The notes beneath the pieces were generated by a model that was given only the letters and a program-made list of their open reading frames with translations, made no database searches and was not told the origin of the DNA. The translations under genes and the position numbers were made by a program. A DNA stretch of 64,000 nt from Pomacea canaliculata (Eukaryota > Mollusca > Gastropoda > Architaenioglossa > Ampullariidae), in assembly GCF_003073045.1 (NCBI RefSeq), contig NC_037592.1:12986007-13050006 (forward strand), in the 5' to 3' direction. Positions 1-13,700 of the stretch are shown piece after piece; position 1 is the stretch's first letter; the number at the start of each line of letters is the position of its first letter.

Positions 1-1320
1 ACGTATATAAAACACAAAGAAAGGAAAAGAAATAGAAAATGTGAGAGAAAAACATTAAGTAGAGAGTGTAGATTTCATCTCTGATGTTAAAACGAATTGT
101 TGAATGAAAGGCGCGACATATTTCTGTGATCAGGAAGGCTGTGTGCATGATTTAATGATGTCAAATTTAAAAGTGTGAACAGCAGACTTCATGGAGATAT
201 AATTTATGCAAATCATGTGAAATCGTGAGCACAATGTCCTAACAGTATTCGTCACTTAAAAAGTAATAATGATAATAGTGAAAAAAAAAAACAACACAGA
301 CCATCACCGCGGACCTCTCTTTCGTCGAGAACAGATAAATGGCTGTTTATTTTCATGACACATGTTTGCAATCAGAAAAGTCTCTCCTTCAGAATTGATA
401 CCGGATTGAACCCTTACCTCTTGTATGTCAACATTTTTTGAAGAGCCGGGATCCTGTTCACAATTGTAGTCCCCTGTATTCACTGATTAGATTTTCATCT
501 CCGGAGACAGAACACTGATTAAATAAGCGTTAAAGAGACGAGATGAGAGGTTTACAAAGTATGTCGTTTGCAAAGTAAACTGTGGACGACAATTGGCATG
601 TGTGTGGCGACCATGTGAAGAGATTGGACAAACACTAAGTGAGCGTTGTTAGTCTCTTTACTGTCAGCATAACCTGATTTGAAAATTTCTTTATACGACA
701 CTATTCCATGTTTTTAACTCTCATCTTTTTCTGCAAAGGATATTTAGCACAGATTGGTCAACAAATAAAAATAAATAATAAGCGCTACAAAAACACTGTT
801 AGCATTCAAATGTATTGTCTCCTTGGGACTTGTGATTAAAATGTACCTTTATGATATATTACAAAGACAGCGATTAGTCACTTCTTATGCCATACACATT
901 TTCTACGAAACTAGTGACGCAATTCATAAACTGTCAAGACTGTTGATAAAGGATCCAGGCCAATATAATGAGAAAACTATCACTGAAACCATTTTATACA
1001 TGTGAAAGCAATAACACGTCCGAGTTGGTCAGTTTATCTGAAACCAAAAAAAGGTTTCACATACACTTTTTGCACACAATGGTCATATACAACACAGGTT
1101 CAGCTTGATGTCAGTCATGACTTATTCCCCCAGATAAATCGCATTCACACATCTGCACAAAATCTGCAGTCCCTTCCTTAGTAAAACGTTTCAACAACAG
1201 TGTTACCTACCACTTTTTTCCTGGTTCGCTGTGAAGTGTCATTTCACAGGGATACAGCTGAACCAAGTAACATCAGATCAATCAAGAATTATCAAAGCAC
1301 TCGACTATCCACTGCACCCA
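1..1320. other. Region downstream of SAP30BP, no gene seen
   Basis: AT-rich DNA beyond the SAP30BP stop codon. Short open frames here have no recognisable domain and no splice-site support. The 3' part of the SAP30BP transcript should lie in this stretch. The only canonical minus-strand AATAAA I noticed is at 346-351, about 970 nt past the stop, so the true 3' end is uncertain. Confidence 0.5.
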
Positions 1321-4300
1321 TCATTTAGTCACAAGATTATTTCCAATGCCACCTATGGACGGCTTCTTGAGCAGGGTGCCAACTGCAGAAATGACGGTTG
1401 CTTTGGTTCCAGTCGCCGTTGCTGTCAGATTTACAACACCAGCAGACCCCACTGGTCCCATGCTACCGGGCCGCTGCTGTTGCTGCTGCTGTGCTGATGT
1501 TGGCTGCGCATCCCACTTACTCTTTCGTTTTTTCTCATCTATGTAAGACAGATGGTAAACTCGTGCAAAAAGACTGTCATATCAACAAACCAATCACTAC
1601 AATCTTCTGACTCAGTAATGTGCCAATTGTTGACCAATACTAAATATAACTGCGGAACTAATTAATTTACGCATCAAAAGCAGTATAAATTGTATACTTT
1701 GGTGTTCATAAAATTTAGCACCTTATTGTTAACATTATAGTTCTACATGATCTAAAACACTGCAATAAAAAAACCCACACAAATTAATGGAAAAATGTCT
1801 TCTTAATTATGTTCAAAACAAAATGTGACCCATTACGATGAAATAAGCAATTTCGTGACAAAGCCTTTCGATGTTACTGACTCTTTTAAAAAATGGATTC
1901 CTTGGTTATTAAACTAACAGGAAAATATAATGCATTTATTACGTGAATTCATGCGGATTCGGCCTTATTTTCCCTCTCACAACCCCATCGTATTATACTT
2001 TGCCAGAAAGATTCTGAAAACGATTTGAAAACGTTTAGGGGTAAACAAATCTAGTCGTTGATCATGATGCTATCCAATGGGAGAATCAGATACTGAACTG
2101 TCCTTGGTAACGGAAGAAAGGCGATAAGCGATTGGCTGAATGGGACGAAACTCGTTCCTTCCACCAGGTTATTCACACGTGCTGCATACAGCGAAATTAT
2201 GGCAAAAACGTGTGACGAAGCATTATTAGCTTTTAATTCACGAAGCCAGGGAACATTTTGTGCTTTTTATTGAATAAAGGGGAAAGTGCTTATTCAATGC
2301 TGAGTGAATTAACAGTATATATGCATGAACAAAACACAATTTGGCATACAAGTTGTGCTTTTAGAAATCTTAATCTTTCCGAGACCCGTCAGTTCTCAAA
2401 GTTTTTGGCATGTCGCAGAATGCAGTTTTCTTTAATTTTCTACTTATTTCTGCCATGCTAGTAGATCATTTTCGACTATTCTGCTGTTTCTGTGAGTGTG
2501 CACGCTAATTAGAATGCAGTAACAGTTCTCTTTTATTTTATTAAAAGGGTAAGGCACTGAATATTCATTGCAAGGTACTTTTTGTTAGTTGAAATGATAT
2601 AGCGTGCGGTATTTTATCATCATGCAAAAATTTAGTACACTGTTGAAAAATTAGAAGTACCAATTCTAAAGAAAAACCTAGTGGAAGTGCTGAATCTTCA
2701 AACCCGCTTTTCTCTAAAAGGCCACCACCGTACTTGCACACATCAAACCTTTATAAAATGCTCAATTTTAGGACCAGAAGAACAATTTTTGTATTAAAAA
2801 AATGTCAGAACCTGTACCATTTAAAAAAATATCCAATATGCAATCTCAAATTTCTGAGTTAAAACTCATTTTATTGTGGCAGGTCACAAAAACCCATGTG
2901 TCTTATAATACTAGAAAGATGACAAACCTGGTGCTCCAGAAAGTTCTGGTGCTGGTGCAGCAGTTTTCTTTGTGCCTGATATGAACTCAATCTGAAATCA
3001 GAAAAAGCTCCTGATTCATTTCACTACTTTTGTGAACTTGTCAGTTTATCAGGAATGACAGATAATGCTGTATATAAGGTTAGGTACTGTCTTGGTAAGA
3101 ATAAGAGCACTGTGCATGTTCTATACAGGTGTATGCAATTGTTCATATTTCTGTTAAATAAATCTGGGTCTCCTTTGTATAAGTATAAATGTACATCAGG
3201 ATCACTTGCTTTTCTTTATATCTGATATTCAGATTTACATTTTTTACTTTCAAATAAATGAAAATATCCATTTGTAAATAAGTTCTACATGCTGCTTCAC
3301 ATAGTAAATATTATGATTAAACATCCCAAATGTGATTTCACCAACATTGAAGTGTGTAAATATTACACTTGAACCTCCCAAGATGCGATTTCATTTACAT
3401 TAAAGCATGTAAATTTCTTTCTCTGCCCCTCTCCTTCACTTTTATCAGACCCACTGCTTTATCTCAGGTGCTCAAACCTTTGTCTTCTCCTTTCTTTCTT
3501 TTTCTCTCCTCTCCATGTCCTTCTTCTGAGCCTTGTCTGCAAGTACATGAAATTAACACTGACACAAGCACAAAACGAAAACAGACATGGCTAGAGAAGA
3601 TCAATGACAGTTTGACAACAGATGACTTGCTAAGGAACATGCTATGTGATACACAGTTATTTTGGAAAGCAAGAACAGAATCCATGTTTCCTTAAACTAC
3701 CCCAACAGCTCCCAACAACAGAAAAAAGAAAGCTGCACATCCAACAACACGATCAAAGACAGAAAGTCATCCCAAGTGAAAATTATTATTTAAAGTCAGT
3801 TTAATTAGTTATATGACACTGATTCCCAAAGTCTGTATGATTAAACTCTTAAACCCAAGTTCATGAGATACAAGCATAAGAGCTTCCTGTTTAGAATGCA
3901 CCTTCCGAAACAGCTCACTAGGCAGAGCTTTAAAGCAGTTTATAAGCATCTTCAGACTTTTTTCTCATGATGGAAAAGCCCCACCTATGCTTATAACAGG
4001 AAATTTATAAGGACCTATTTGCTAAAACTAAGCACTTTAAAGGTCTTATTTTGCCCATCACAAATATACAAAATTATGAGCATTTATAAGAATCGTACAC
4101 ACCTTACAGCTTAATTTTGTTTATGAGGCTAGACTTTTAAGGATTAAGGTCACATTATTTTTCTTAGCATACATCATACTCTTCTTACTTTATTAATTAT
4201 TATTTTGCAACAAAGATAATGAACAGCTGTATATTTTGGGGAACCCTTTTTAAATGGGAAATGAAAAAATAGCTATTCAAAAATATTGTTTAAACAATGT

Positions 4301-7300
4301 GCCCATACTCACCCAGTTCATCATAAAAGGACTCCTTTCCCCACATATGAGGATTGTACAAATCCTGGAAAAAATGTCTTTTATGAACATTTTCATTAGC
4401 AATGGCTGTGCAACATAGATTATGATAATTTAAACTACATGATGACTAGCATTACACTTAACTCTTTTCTAGAAATTTGTGTCCACAAAAGTGAACCTCT
4501 TCACTACCAGTTCCTATTTTGCACACTGTAATGTGAACAGGGTAGTGTCACAAAACTCATCATGCTGTGCATAAATAAATGTGAATAAACTCAGGCATCA
4601 AAACAAAACAAAAACATCGCTATACAGTTGGCAGACATAATATTATGAGAACTCTTCTTTTAACTTGGATCTTCCACTTGAATGGTAATGGTCTTAAACA
4701 GAAATTAAACAGGAGGAGTTCTAAAACCCCGTTCAGGAATAAAAAAAATGTACAACAGCCTGCATAAAGATGTAATGTAAAAATTACCAGTGGGAAGTTG
4801 GATCCTTTCTCATCAATTTTAAACTGTTGGATTAGTTTTTCATAAATGCTGAAAAGGAAAAGAAAAACAATAAGTTGTTGTGATAAGGGAAACTTTCAGT
4901 TTTGTCAGCAAACCACCTTTTGTTACAGATTACTGAAGTCTGAACTACGAGTGAACTGCATGAGGCTCTGTAAGAAAGATATGCTCCTTAGCAGGAGTTA
5001 TAATTTTCAACAAGCTTCATAATTTTCAAGACTGTTTCACCCATAGCTATCGAACTTGCTAACATTAAGACAAGTTTTCACACAGATTAGTATGTCATGT
5101 CTCTGAGGTCAGTCTTGTCTACAAAACAGCACTAACATGCAAACACTAAACAAACTCATGGCTTTCAAGTCTCTCCACACCCACCTACTCTCTCTTTCAT
5201 CAGTCACACTGCTATATCACAGGCACATCATTGTTATATCACAGCAACTGACATGATTTTTCCTTTCTCTCTTTTTGTCCAGTGACAGTTAAAAATGGGA
5301 TTCTTCTCAAGACACCCTACCTTGGATTCCGAAAACTTGTTAGTCTCTGAATCTGTTTATTGGGGTCTACATCGCCTTGCTTTGTCCTCCTGTAGTATTC
5401 ATTTATCTTTTCCTGCAATGAAATTTAACTCATTTTTAAAGACAGAAAAATCTAATATGATAATAGTCCACTGTCATATCTGCTTGCTACATATTCAGAT
5501 TTCCTTTCCCTTCTTACACTAATATTTATGTATCTTAAAAATCGCTCAATGATTAAAAGAACATAAGGACAAAGGGGATGGGGGAGCTAAAAGTCTAAAC
5601 ATTCATATTACAAATTAGAGCTAGATTGATAAGAACACCTGTAGCTCTCTGGAACATTTGCCTGCTGGCTCAGGTGGCAGCTGGATGTTGTTGCTGTCTA
5701 TCCCTGCCAGACCTCTAGGACCAGGTGCTACCAAAAAAAAAACTCTCTCCCATCAGTTTTGTCATGGCATGTTTGTGCTGTAAGTCTTCATTATAATGAT
5801 GAGAGGAAACAAAAATTGATTCCTGGCCATGATTATTTCAGAATTTGTACATTTTCCTTGTGCTTGTTCTCTGGGTACTCTCATTTCCTCCCATGCTTTT
5901 GATCTTTATTTAGACATTTAATGATGTTTTGTTACTTGAACTATACCAACAGATTTTTTTACTTACATGGATATTATGTATGGTAAAACTTATTTTTTTA
6001 TGTGTACATACACTTACAATGGTATTTTTTAAGAATCTATTGACGATGTTTCTTTTTTAATCATCAATTGCAAACTTCCCTTAAATGGATGTCTTTTTTC
6101 TTAAATCACAATTTAAATATTCATTCATGAAATTTATCAAGAGGTCCAATCAAACAATTGTATAGCAAGCCAATCTGTTAAAAATCAATAGGGACAGACA
6201 GGATGAGTCACCAATGTTAGGTGTGTTAAAAAAAATACTTACATGAAACAGCTATCTCTTGCTGAAAGATAAAGTACAACAGTAGTAATTAATGTCAGTT
6301 CAAATCTCTTAATCTCCTGTGTTAACAGAAAACTTCAATAAAATTAAAAATACAATTGCGCCTTGTAATCTTCTTTTCACTCTAATACAAACATAAACTA
6401 ACATTTAGAGCAGCCGAACGTATTTGTCTTGAATGATTTTAAGGTGTGATCAAGAATGATTTGCAGTCCATCTAAAGTATATGTTCAAGCTATTCATTAG
6501 ACATTTTTGAGCTATTTACACTCTTTCAGGGGGGGGGGGGGAATTGGTGTTTTACGCCGTGTCAGCAACTAAGGCTATATTATGGCAAGGAGCCAGCCCT
6601 GTAAACAGATGCCACGTGCAGAGAAAGATCAGCGTGCCCGCACTCTTTCAGATTATCTAGTAACACAACTTACTAGGTGGTATGTAAAACAGTCTGTAAA
6701 ACTTTGAACTTACTGGACTGTTAGAAGCTGGTGACTGGTCCATTTGTTTCTCCTCATCACTGCTTTGTTCATTGCTTTCACTGGCTTCCTCATCTTCATC
6801 CTGGTCATCTGCTACGTATGATACCAGGATTTTTGTGGATGCTAGAAAAAAATTAACAGAATGTAGTAGTTTGTGGACACAGCCTTGTTTTCTGTATGTT
6901 TCAAATGTGTTAGTGGTATCATTACAAAAAGAAAATAGGAAAACAGGATAATAATAATGTGAACTTATAACATGCAGCATCACAACCAAGATAGATCACA
7001 CTCTCTGTGCAGACTAATAACGATAAATGAAAGACAACAGCCAGTGGATAGTGATGTATGTATTGAGACACTGAACATAAAGATAAGGTACAAGAGTACA
7101 ATGTAAAACAATGGATGAAGGTATGAAGGGATGTAGATACTTTTGACAGTGTAAGATGGAGTCATTATATGATGGTTAGCATGACAGACAGTACTGCCAG
7201 GGAGTTAAGAATAGTAATTCAGGGATAGTTCTTAGTGAGCAGATGTGTTTTCTGAGAGAGTTTGAAGGTTGTTTTAGAGTCCATGATAAAATACATGATA

Positions 7301-9389
7301 AAGAGGACCAAGTACAGAACCTTAGGGGATTTGGATGCAATAATAACTTTAAGACAGATGCAGAACTGGATTTAATCTTACTGCTTGCCAAATCATACAT
7401 ATACTCCAACCATTTATTCGGATACTGCAGCATAGATATAAACTTGAATTTTAATGCACACTTGGAAATGAAAGAAGACAAAATTATAAAACAGTGGCTA
7501 CCTTTTATGCAACTTGTCGACTAGAATTTAAACAGTGTCTAGACTTTTACACATATGATTTGCCTTGCATTACTTGATATGTTTGTTACATTATATATGT
7601 TTGTTATATTGCAATCGGTGTGAATTGTTCAAGCATATAATGTGTTAAGCCTATAATATGCTTAACATGTTAATGGAAAATAAATATTATATTTAAAAAA
7701 AGAAAAAGAACAGTAATTCAGGGATAGTACTTTGTGGAAAGATATGTTTTCAGAGAGCGTTTGAATGCAGCAATGTCCGAGTGGGGAATGTGATGTGGAA
7801 GAGACTTTTAATGCTGAGCAGCATAGAGGGAGAATGTCCGTACGTGACTGTCTTTGTGGGAGAACGGGAAAAAATGCACGTCTGATGAAGAGTGAAGGTT
7901 TCAGGCAGGAGTTTGGACAGAAGATTTCATTAGTGAGAGGAGTAGCCTTCAAACAATATACAGCAAAGAGTTGAGAACTTTTAGTCTATTCTAGCTTTAA
8001 CTGGTAGGCAATGAAGTCAGAAGAGAGTGAAGACCTGTTCAGATCTGCAAGTCCAGAAAACAAGATGAGCAGCCGAGTTTTGGACTTTCTGAAGCTTATC
8101 AATGAGATACTGTGGACAGCCAGCAAGAAGAGAGCTGCAGCTGTCTAGCTTAGAATAAATGAGCAAATGAGAATTTTGGTGGTTGAAATGGGCAAGGTAA
8201 GATGAATTCATTAGTGAGTCATTAACAGAAAAATATAATATCTAGTTAACATTTGCCTTTTAAATTTAAGGACCAACAGCTTATTTAAATTTGAGAATAA
8301 GTTCAACAATTGCCACTGTTAAAAATCCAATCAAACCCCAAACGTATGGCACACTCTCATATTCAGACCTAACCTTTTTATCCCAGTCTTTTACTAATGT
8401 ATCCTAATAACCTCAAAAATACATTGTGAACTTTTAGGGAGTAATACAGCATAAGATGCTTACGTTTGGAACTTTTCTTCCTTCTCCCAGAAGCACCTTC
8501 AGCAAAACTAGAACCAGAATTTTCATCCTGTGAAGACACAGCCATAGGATCTGCAGCAAGTCGTGCCACAGCATCTTGAGAAGCTTGTGATTCTATTGTG
8601 CTTAGAACTTCTTTCTTATCTTCTGTCTCCTCTTGATAACTGCAACATTGCGGGAAAAAAAACATGAGATAATAGTATCCCTCGTTACTTTGCGCCTCAC
8701 CTTTCGCAAATTCACTAGTTTTGGGGTTTTTATTTGAAATAAATGGGAAAAAATTATTCACAGATCTATGCTTCTTCGCGGATTTTCTGCTCTGCCCTTA
8801 TATACCTCTACACATGCATAGAATGCTGTTGCAAATACTATTTGCACATAACAAAGCTCTCCACCATAGGAGAGTAATTTTCTTCTGCTTTCCTAATGGC
8901 AATTGAGAATGCCAATATTTGAAGGCCTATATCTTGAAATTTAAGCATAATTACCTACTTGTATTTTAGGGATTATTATTTTAAAATTAACTTAATCCAA
9001 TCACAAAAAATGTTGCACTTGGGTTGTCACTTAATCAAATGTAATATATTTCAAGGCAGAAGCAATAAGGTTAAATGTTAAATATATGTAGCATCCACAC
9101 AACTACTGATATAGTAACAGTCCAGCAATGTTTACCTGTCATGGTGGTGTTCTTCTTCATCAGATATGAAGTCAGCAGGTTGATCTGTGTAGCTATCCTG
9201 TGAAATCAATCGCATCAAATCATTATTATCTTTGTAGGCACTGTTTCGCCGAACTCTGTTCTGTGGAGGTTTAGCATCTGATGAGTTATCCACTGAATTT
9301 ATTTCTGTAAAGGATGTTTCCTCATCCGAGTCTTCTCCATAGCCTGCTTGTAAAAGTGACATGGCAGTTGAGCTGTCATTGCGCTCCAT
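1321..9389 (-). CDS. SAP30BP: SAP30-binding protein (HCNGP family), 11 coding exons
   Basis: Nuclear protein of the HCNGP family; family members bind SAP30 of the Sin3 repressor complex and act in splicing of short introns. Coding exons, in transcript order: 9389-9136, 8639-8464, 6841-6714, 6261-6243, 5703-5639, 5412-5321, 4848-4788, 4364-4313, 3536-3478, 2991-2928, 1538-1321. All junctions are GT-AG and the phases agree throughout, giving 395 residues. The first 143 residues are acidic and serine-rich and are longer than in vertebrates. The vertebrate-like start follows as ILVSYVADD (about 148-156). Family landmarks are LPPEPAGKC, then FRNPSIYEKLIQQF, DLYNPHMW, IEFISGTKK, KKRKSKWD, a run of six glutamines, and the C-terminal TKATVISAVGTLLKKP. 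The gene is divergent from the kinesin gene next door. The family call is very secure; the 19-nt exon is the least certain piece. Confidence 0.93.
6540..6640 (-). mobile_element. 5'-truncated SINE, same family as 37175-37359
   Basis: This 101-bp insertion lies in a SAP30BP intron. It is flanked on both sides by the same 11 bases, CACTCTTTCAG (6529-6539 and 6641-6651), a perfect target-site duplication. Read on the minus strand, it matches the body and C-rich tail of the SINE at 37175-37359. The tRNA-like head is missing, as expected from incomplete reverse transcription. Confidence 0.85.
6953..7268 (-). mobile_element. CR1/L2-type LINE, 3' end and 3' UTR
   Basis: On the minus strand this is the last few codons and the 3' UTR of a non-LTR retrotransposon. 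It ends near a TTATTATTAT run at 6953, typical of L2/CR1 tails. A short copy of the same 3' end lies at 54250-54305. The upstream part of the element continues at 7708-8215, beyond an inserted second LINE. Confidence 0.6.
7260..7708 (+). mobile_element. L1/Tx1-like LINE 3' fragment inserted in another LINE
   Basis: The plus-strand frame up to 7524 contains LDLILLLAKSYIYSNHLFG and ends with a WLPFM motif. This resembles the C-terminal end of L1/Tx1-type reverse transcriptase proteins. It is followed by about 170 bases of 3' UTR, an AATAAA near 7680 and an A-rich tail at about 7695-7710. About 57 bases are duplicated on its two sides (near 7211-7268 and 7710-7767, roughly 80 percent identical by eye), consistent with an old insertion. 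The 5' part of the element is absent. Confidence 0.5.
7708..8215 (-). mobile_element. CR1/L2-type LINE, C-terminal reverse transcriptase region
   Basis: The minus strand encodes YSKLDSCSSLLAGCP followed by QYLIDKLQKVQNSAA. Just after comes LHCLPVKARI, the well-known thumb/C-terminal signature of CR1/L2/Rex-type LINEs. Stops interrupt the frame, so this is an inactive relic. It lies in the SAP30BP intron between the exons at 8464 and 6841, on the same strand as the gene. Confidence 0.75.
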
Positions 9390-10772
9390 TTTGAGTCTTG
9401 CAATGAAGCACAGGAAGATGCTCCTTGCCTTTGAATGCGTTGATATTACAGCATGGATTCGTTTACACCAACATTCAAGGAAACTGAAAAAGTAATAAAT
9501 ATTCTGGTTTTAGTTTCAGTAACAGGTTTTCTTTACATGGTGGGGTTGTTAACCCTACCACAACCTATTTTACCTCTAGGTGAGGTGTCCACCTTAGTCG
9601 CCTCTTACGAGATGCCTGGCTGGATGGCTATTGGCAGGGACCCTATTCTTACAATGCTCGCTAGGCAAGCATACCCCGGCCGGGGTCTCACATATTACAT
9701 GCACATAATTTTTCACAAACACAGATAGAGTTGACTTGTATGCTTATCTAATAGTAATAATGCTTTTGAGTCTGTTCGGACTCTAGACCATGGCGTAACT
9801 TACTTTATGTAGATCTCTGAATCCTAATGGAATTGAGTGAGTTTCTAATACAAAAAATAAACCGATATTCGATGCATCCACTTTGAAATTATATTTTTTG
9901 TACATTCATGAACAGACTATTTTAAAGCTCCCTTGACTTGTTTTTCAAATGTGTGTGATAAGTGTTATCTTGGGGGTCTATTTTATTGTTCGGAAAAGAA
10001 AAAAGAATTTGGGGCAAATTTAGCAATTCCTCTGACATATTGTCTTGTGGCAATCGAATCTTTGTTTATTCATTGTTAATGTGGGAACAAATCTAATTCA
10101 TAAAAATAGACTTTACCAGAGTAAGCTCGACCAAATCGACTTTGTTGACGGTTTCAAAACAGTATGAACACGCCACAGGAAGCGGAAACGATTAACCTTA
10201 ACACATAAAGTTCTCAGATAGTTTCGAAAAAACTTGTCGAGCCTATAAGATTATCTGTATTATACGTATTACAGCTTAGCTTTAGTTAAACCAATCAAAA
10301 TCTAGGTCTTTTCCATTTATTTCTTTGATAAGACGATCAGTGCGATAATTTCCATAGTTTCGTATTATTAATGGCGGCGTGCGCTTATTTACATTAGATT
10401 GTTTACGGTGTTGCTGAGAGGGACTTCTACGAAAGTTGTTTTACATTTGGACATCTGAGCGAAGTCATAATCATTGCTTTGATATTTCTTTTGTTACACG
10501 AGATCGTCTAATGTTAGAATCGATGTGAAAGGTAATTGAACGAGTCAAGACATTCGGCTACGGCCATTCATAGCAACATAACAAGCTAGAGCGAGTTAGA
10601 TCTTTTTTTGTGCAATCGCATCGATCCGTGTGCTTATGAGAAAGTAGTATGTTTTTGCTTGCACGAATTTAGATTATCCTCTATGCTTTATTTTTAATGC
10701 ATTGGACGTGATTTCATTAATTCCAGTCCACATATAGTCGTGTCTAAGAATGAGACGAGGAATCAAATCGCC
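9390..10772. promoter_or_regulatory. Divergent intergenic region between SAP30BP and kinesin gene
   Basis: The 1.4-kb gap between two start codons pointing away from each other should hold both promoters. A YY1-like ATGGCGGCG motif lies at about 10369-10379, some 400 bp before the kinesin ATG. I see no clear TATA box in the expected position for either gene. Part of the gap (about 9540-9700) is occupied by a repeat-like sequence. Confidence 0.45.
9540..9700 (+). repeat. Probable dispersed repeat near SAP30BP start
   Basis: This block is richer in GC than its surroundings and contains GTCGCCTCTTACGAGATGCC and a CCCCGGCCGGGG palindrome near its end. It resembles a short interspersed sequence I associate with molluscan genomes, but I cannot name the family. 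An open frame runs through it (9453-9728) and shows no protein family. Confidence 0.35.
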
Positions 10773-13700
10773 ATGCAAGAGGACAACGTTAAGGTTGCCG
10801 TAAGGGTGAGTTACAGATCTTTTTAGTAAAAGTTCAGACTGGTAATGTAAAATGTAACAACCTTTGCTTCTCGAAAATATATCCTTTGCGTTATTTGTCT
10901 TAATGCTTATGTCAACAAATATACTTAAGATCATGAATACAATCCATAAAAATCTTTTTAAAAGTGTATTTTTTTCCCTTGTCCAAACAGAGTAACTGAA
11001 CTGTTGAACTCATGATCTGTTTACCTAAGAAAAGGCTAGCTCACGCTCAAAATGAAGTTGTTAACATAACATAGTTTGTCACTGAAAACTAAAGATCATA
11101 CAAGATACGTGACAGTTGACACATTTTAGCATTCAGTTTTGGACCTGAAGATTTTGACTAAATTGAATCTAATTTTTACGCTGTGTTTTGTTTTTGTTTT
11201 TTTGGCAGGTCCGACCCTTGCTGCCAAAAGAAAAGTTGGGTGGAGAACAAGTGTGTGTTCGTGTAGTATCTAATACAAACCAAGTAGTGGTGGGTAAAGA
11301 CAGATCCTTCACATTTGATCATGTCCTGTCTGCTAAAAGTACCCAGGTAATTAGTCCAATAGAGAAATCATGTAAAGAAATTTTAATATAAATATGTAAT
11401 AAAAAGAATTTTTTTTTTACAGGAGCTTCATAATAAGCATACATTTTGGTGGTAGAAAGCATTGTCAGAATTAATCATCAAGCAGCAGTTGATGATTCTG
11501 CTTTAATGATTACAAAGTTAAGAACAGTAGTTGCAGATTCTACAGCTTTGAAAAAAAAATTGAGTTATAAAAACTTGGGGGATAAAATAATATCAAATAA
11601 AATTCATATTTGAAAGAGAAAAGAGAATATGTACCATATTTGTTTGGTATTTGCTACTGTGCAGCCTTCAAAAAACAGGCCATTCATAAAAGTTTGAATA
11701 TTGTGCTACTTTGAACTTTTCAGGATGACATTTATATTCAGTGTGTGGAGCCTCTAGTGAAGTGTATCTTTGAGGGTTATAACTCCACAGTCTTTGCTTA
11801 TGGGCAGACGGTAAGCTTATCAGCTATCTTCATCATGTGCCTCCCCTTTTTGCTAAATATTTTTTCCTTAATTTAAGCATTTATTTCTCCTTATATAAAT
11901 CTTAAACATTTTCCAATGAGGATTAACTTTGATAATATTGATTAGAAATATAGTATATCATTCAAGCTGAATCATTTGTTAATATATTTCTCATTTTAAA
12001 TTGGATGAACATATTTATTCTGTATGTGTGTGTAAGAGAGAGAATGTGCAGGTAAATAATTTGACTATATACACTAGATCCTTTTTTCATACGCTATTTA
12101 ACTTGACATAGGGCTCTGGGAAAACATATACAATTGGTGGAGGAGACATTTCTACCTTGACAGAAGAGGAATATGGCATTATTCCACGTGCTTTGCATCA
12201 GATGTTTGAATTGATGAAGGTTGACAGTTGATATATTGCTTGTAATTTGTTTTTGCATAGACATTTTGGCTTCTGCATTATTGACTGTTTTCACAATGTG
12301 TAATGTAGTATTAGTCTCAGTTTTGGATCTAGTTCGGAACTTGTGCTTCCATAGATTTTCTGCTGCCTTATGCTTTTGCCATTGCTGTTTTATTGACTGT
12401 GTGTTAATTATATGCTTTAAAAAGTGCTTGTGCAGATAAAAGCTTAAATTGATACTTTAAAAACACTTATTTCACTGTAAAAATCATAAAAAAATGCATA
12501 AATTCTACTGTAAGAGCAATACATTTTTGCAAATAAAATGTTGTTTGAGTTTGTTGTTAATAAAAGTAGATATTTCATATATTTGATCAGTTGGAGAAAT
12601 AAAAATCATTTAATTATTTGTATATATTAAAATAACTTTTTACAATGTCTTTAGAATAACACCAGTGTGACATTTGACGTACGAGTGTCATATGTAGAAA
12701 TATACAAAGAAGAATTGCGGGATCTTTTGGATTTAGACACGTCTAGTAAAGATCTTCATGTCAGGGAAGATGACAAAGGCAATACAGGTAAGATGCAAAC
12801 AATAAAGGTTACATTGATAATATAACTTCTCATTCAAAATCGTTTTTCTAGACCTAAAAATATTTTTTGCATGCCTTTTTGTCTAGTTATGGTACATTTA
12901 AAATAGTGCTTAAATCTATTAAGTTGCACCTACCAACTCAAAGTCAGAATATATACAAAAATTAAAAGTATTGTACCTGTATCTTAGTAGATGTATTAAA
13001 CCCTTTATCTTTCCCATATGTTGATCAAGGCTATAAATGTTCGGAACAAATCACTACACTAACAGAGCTGGCAACTTTATACTAAAAAATCAAAGCTAAA
13101 TTGAGTAGCTGTATCTAGAAAGAAACTTGCAGAACATATAACATCACATAATCTTCTGTCTGCTTGCAGTCATTGTTGGAGCACAAGAGATGAAGATAGA
13201 GTCATTGGATGAAGTGATGTCACTGTTGGAGGCAGGTTCTGCAGCACGGCACACAGGGTCCACACAGATGAATGAACATTCCAGTCGATCTCATTCTGTG
13301 TTTACCGTGGTGATTGGTAAGATTATTTTTGTTTTTAACTAACAGTTATCTCAACTCATATCATTCATGCTTCTTTTTTGCTCATATGTTTACGCAGGCT
13401 GCCAAATTGCTACTGACAGAGAGATGATGGTGGCAGTGGAGAGTGTGTGATGTTGTGGTCTGCCTCCGGTCTTTTCTTCTCTTTATGTTTGCACCTGTGA
13501 AATTATTCTTTATCCTTCATTTTTTCTTTTTGGATTTTGTATATTATATACTGTTTACAAATTTCCACATGTTTATTTGAGATTTTTTAATAGTAAAGAA
13601 GATGATTAAATTTATGAACCATGCATCTGCTTTAGGAGATATAAAGTGGAAAAAATTGTAGGGAGTTTCTTTTTAAAGGTCAGAGCTGGACTGAAATAGA

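Noticed and set aside
6243-6316. Longer version of the SAP30BP microexon (acceptor near 6317)
   Set aside because: Its 74 nt would end in phase 2, while the next exon needs phase 1; the 19-nt form fits and matches the family.
9453-9728. 91-codon open frame upstream of the kinesin
   Set aside because: It lies over a repeat-like segment, has no domain and would occupy the divergent promoter region.
10565-10590. Possible RFX X-box half site before the cilium-related kinesin
   Set aside because: Only one half (TAGCAAC) is present; a full X-box could not be seen.
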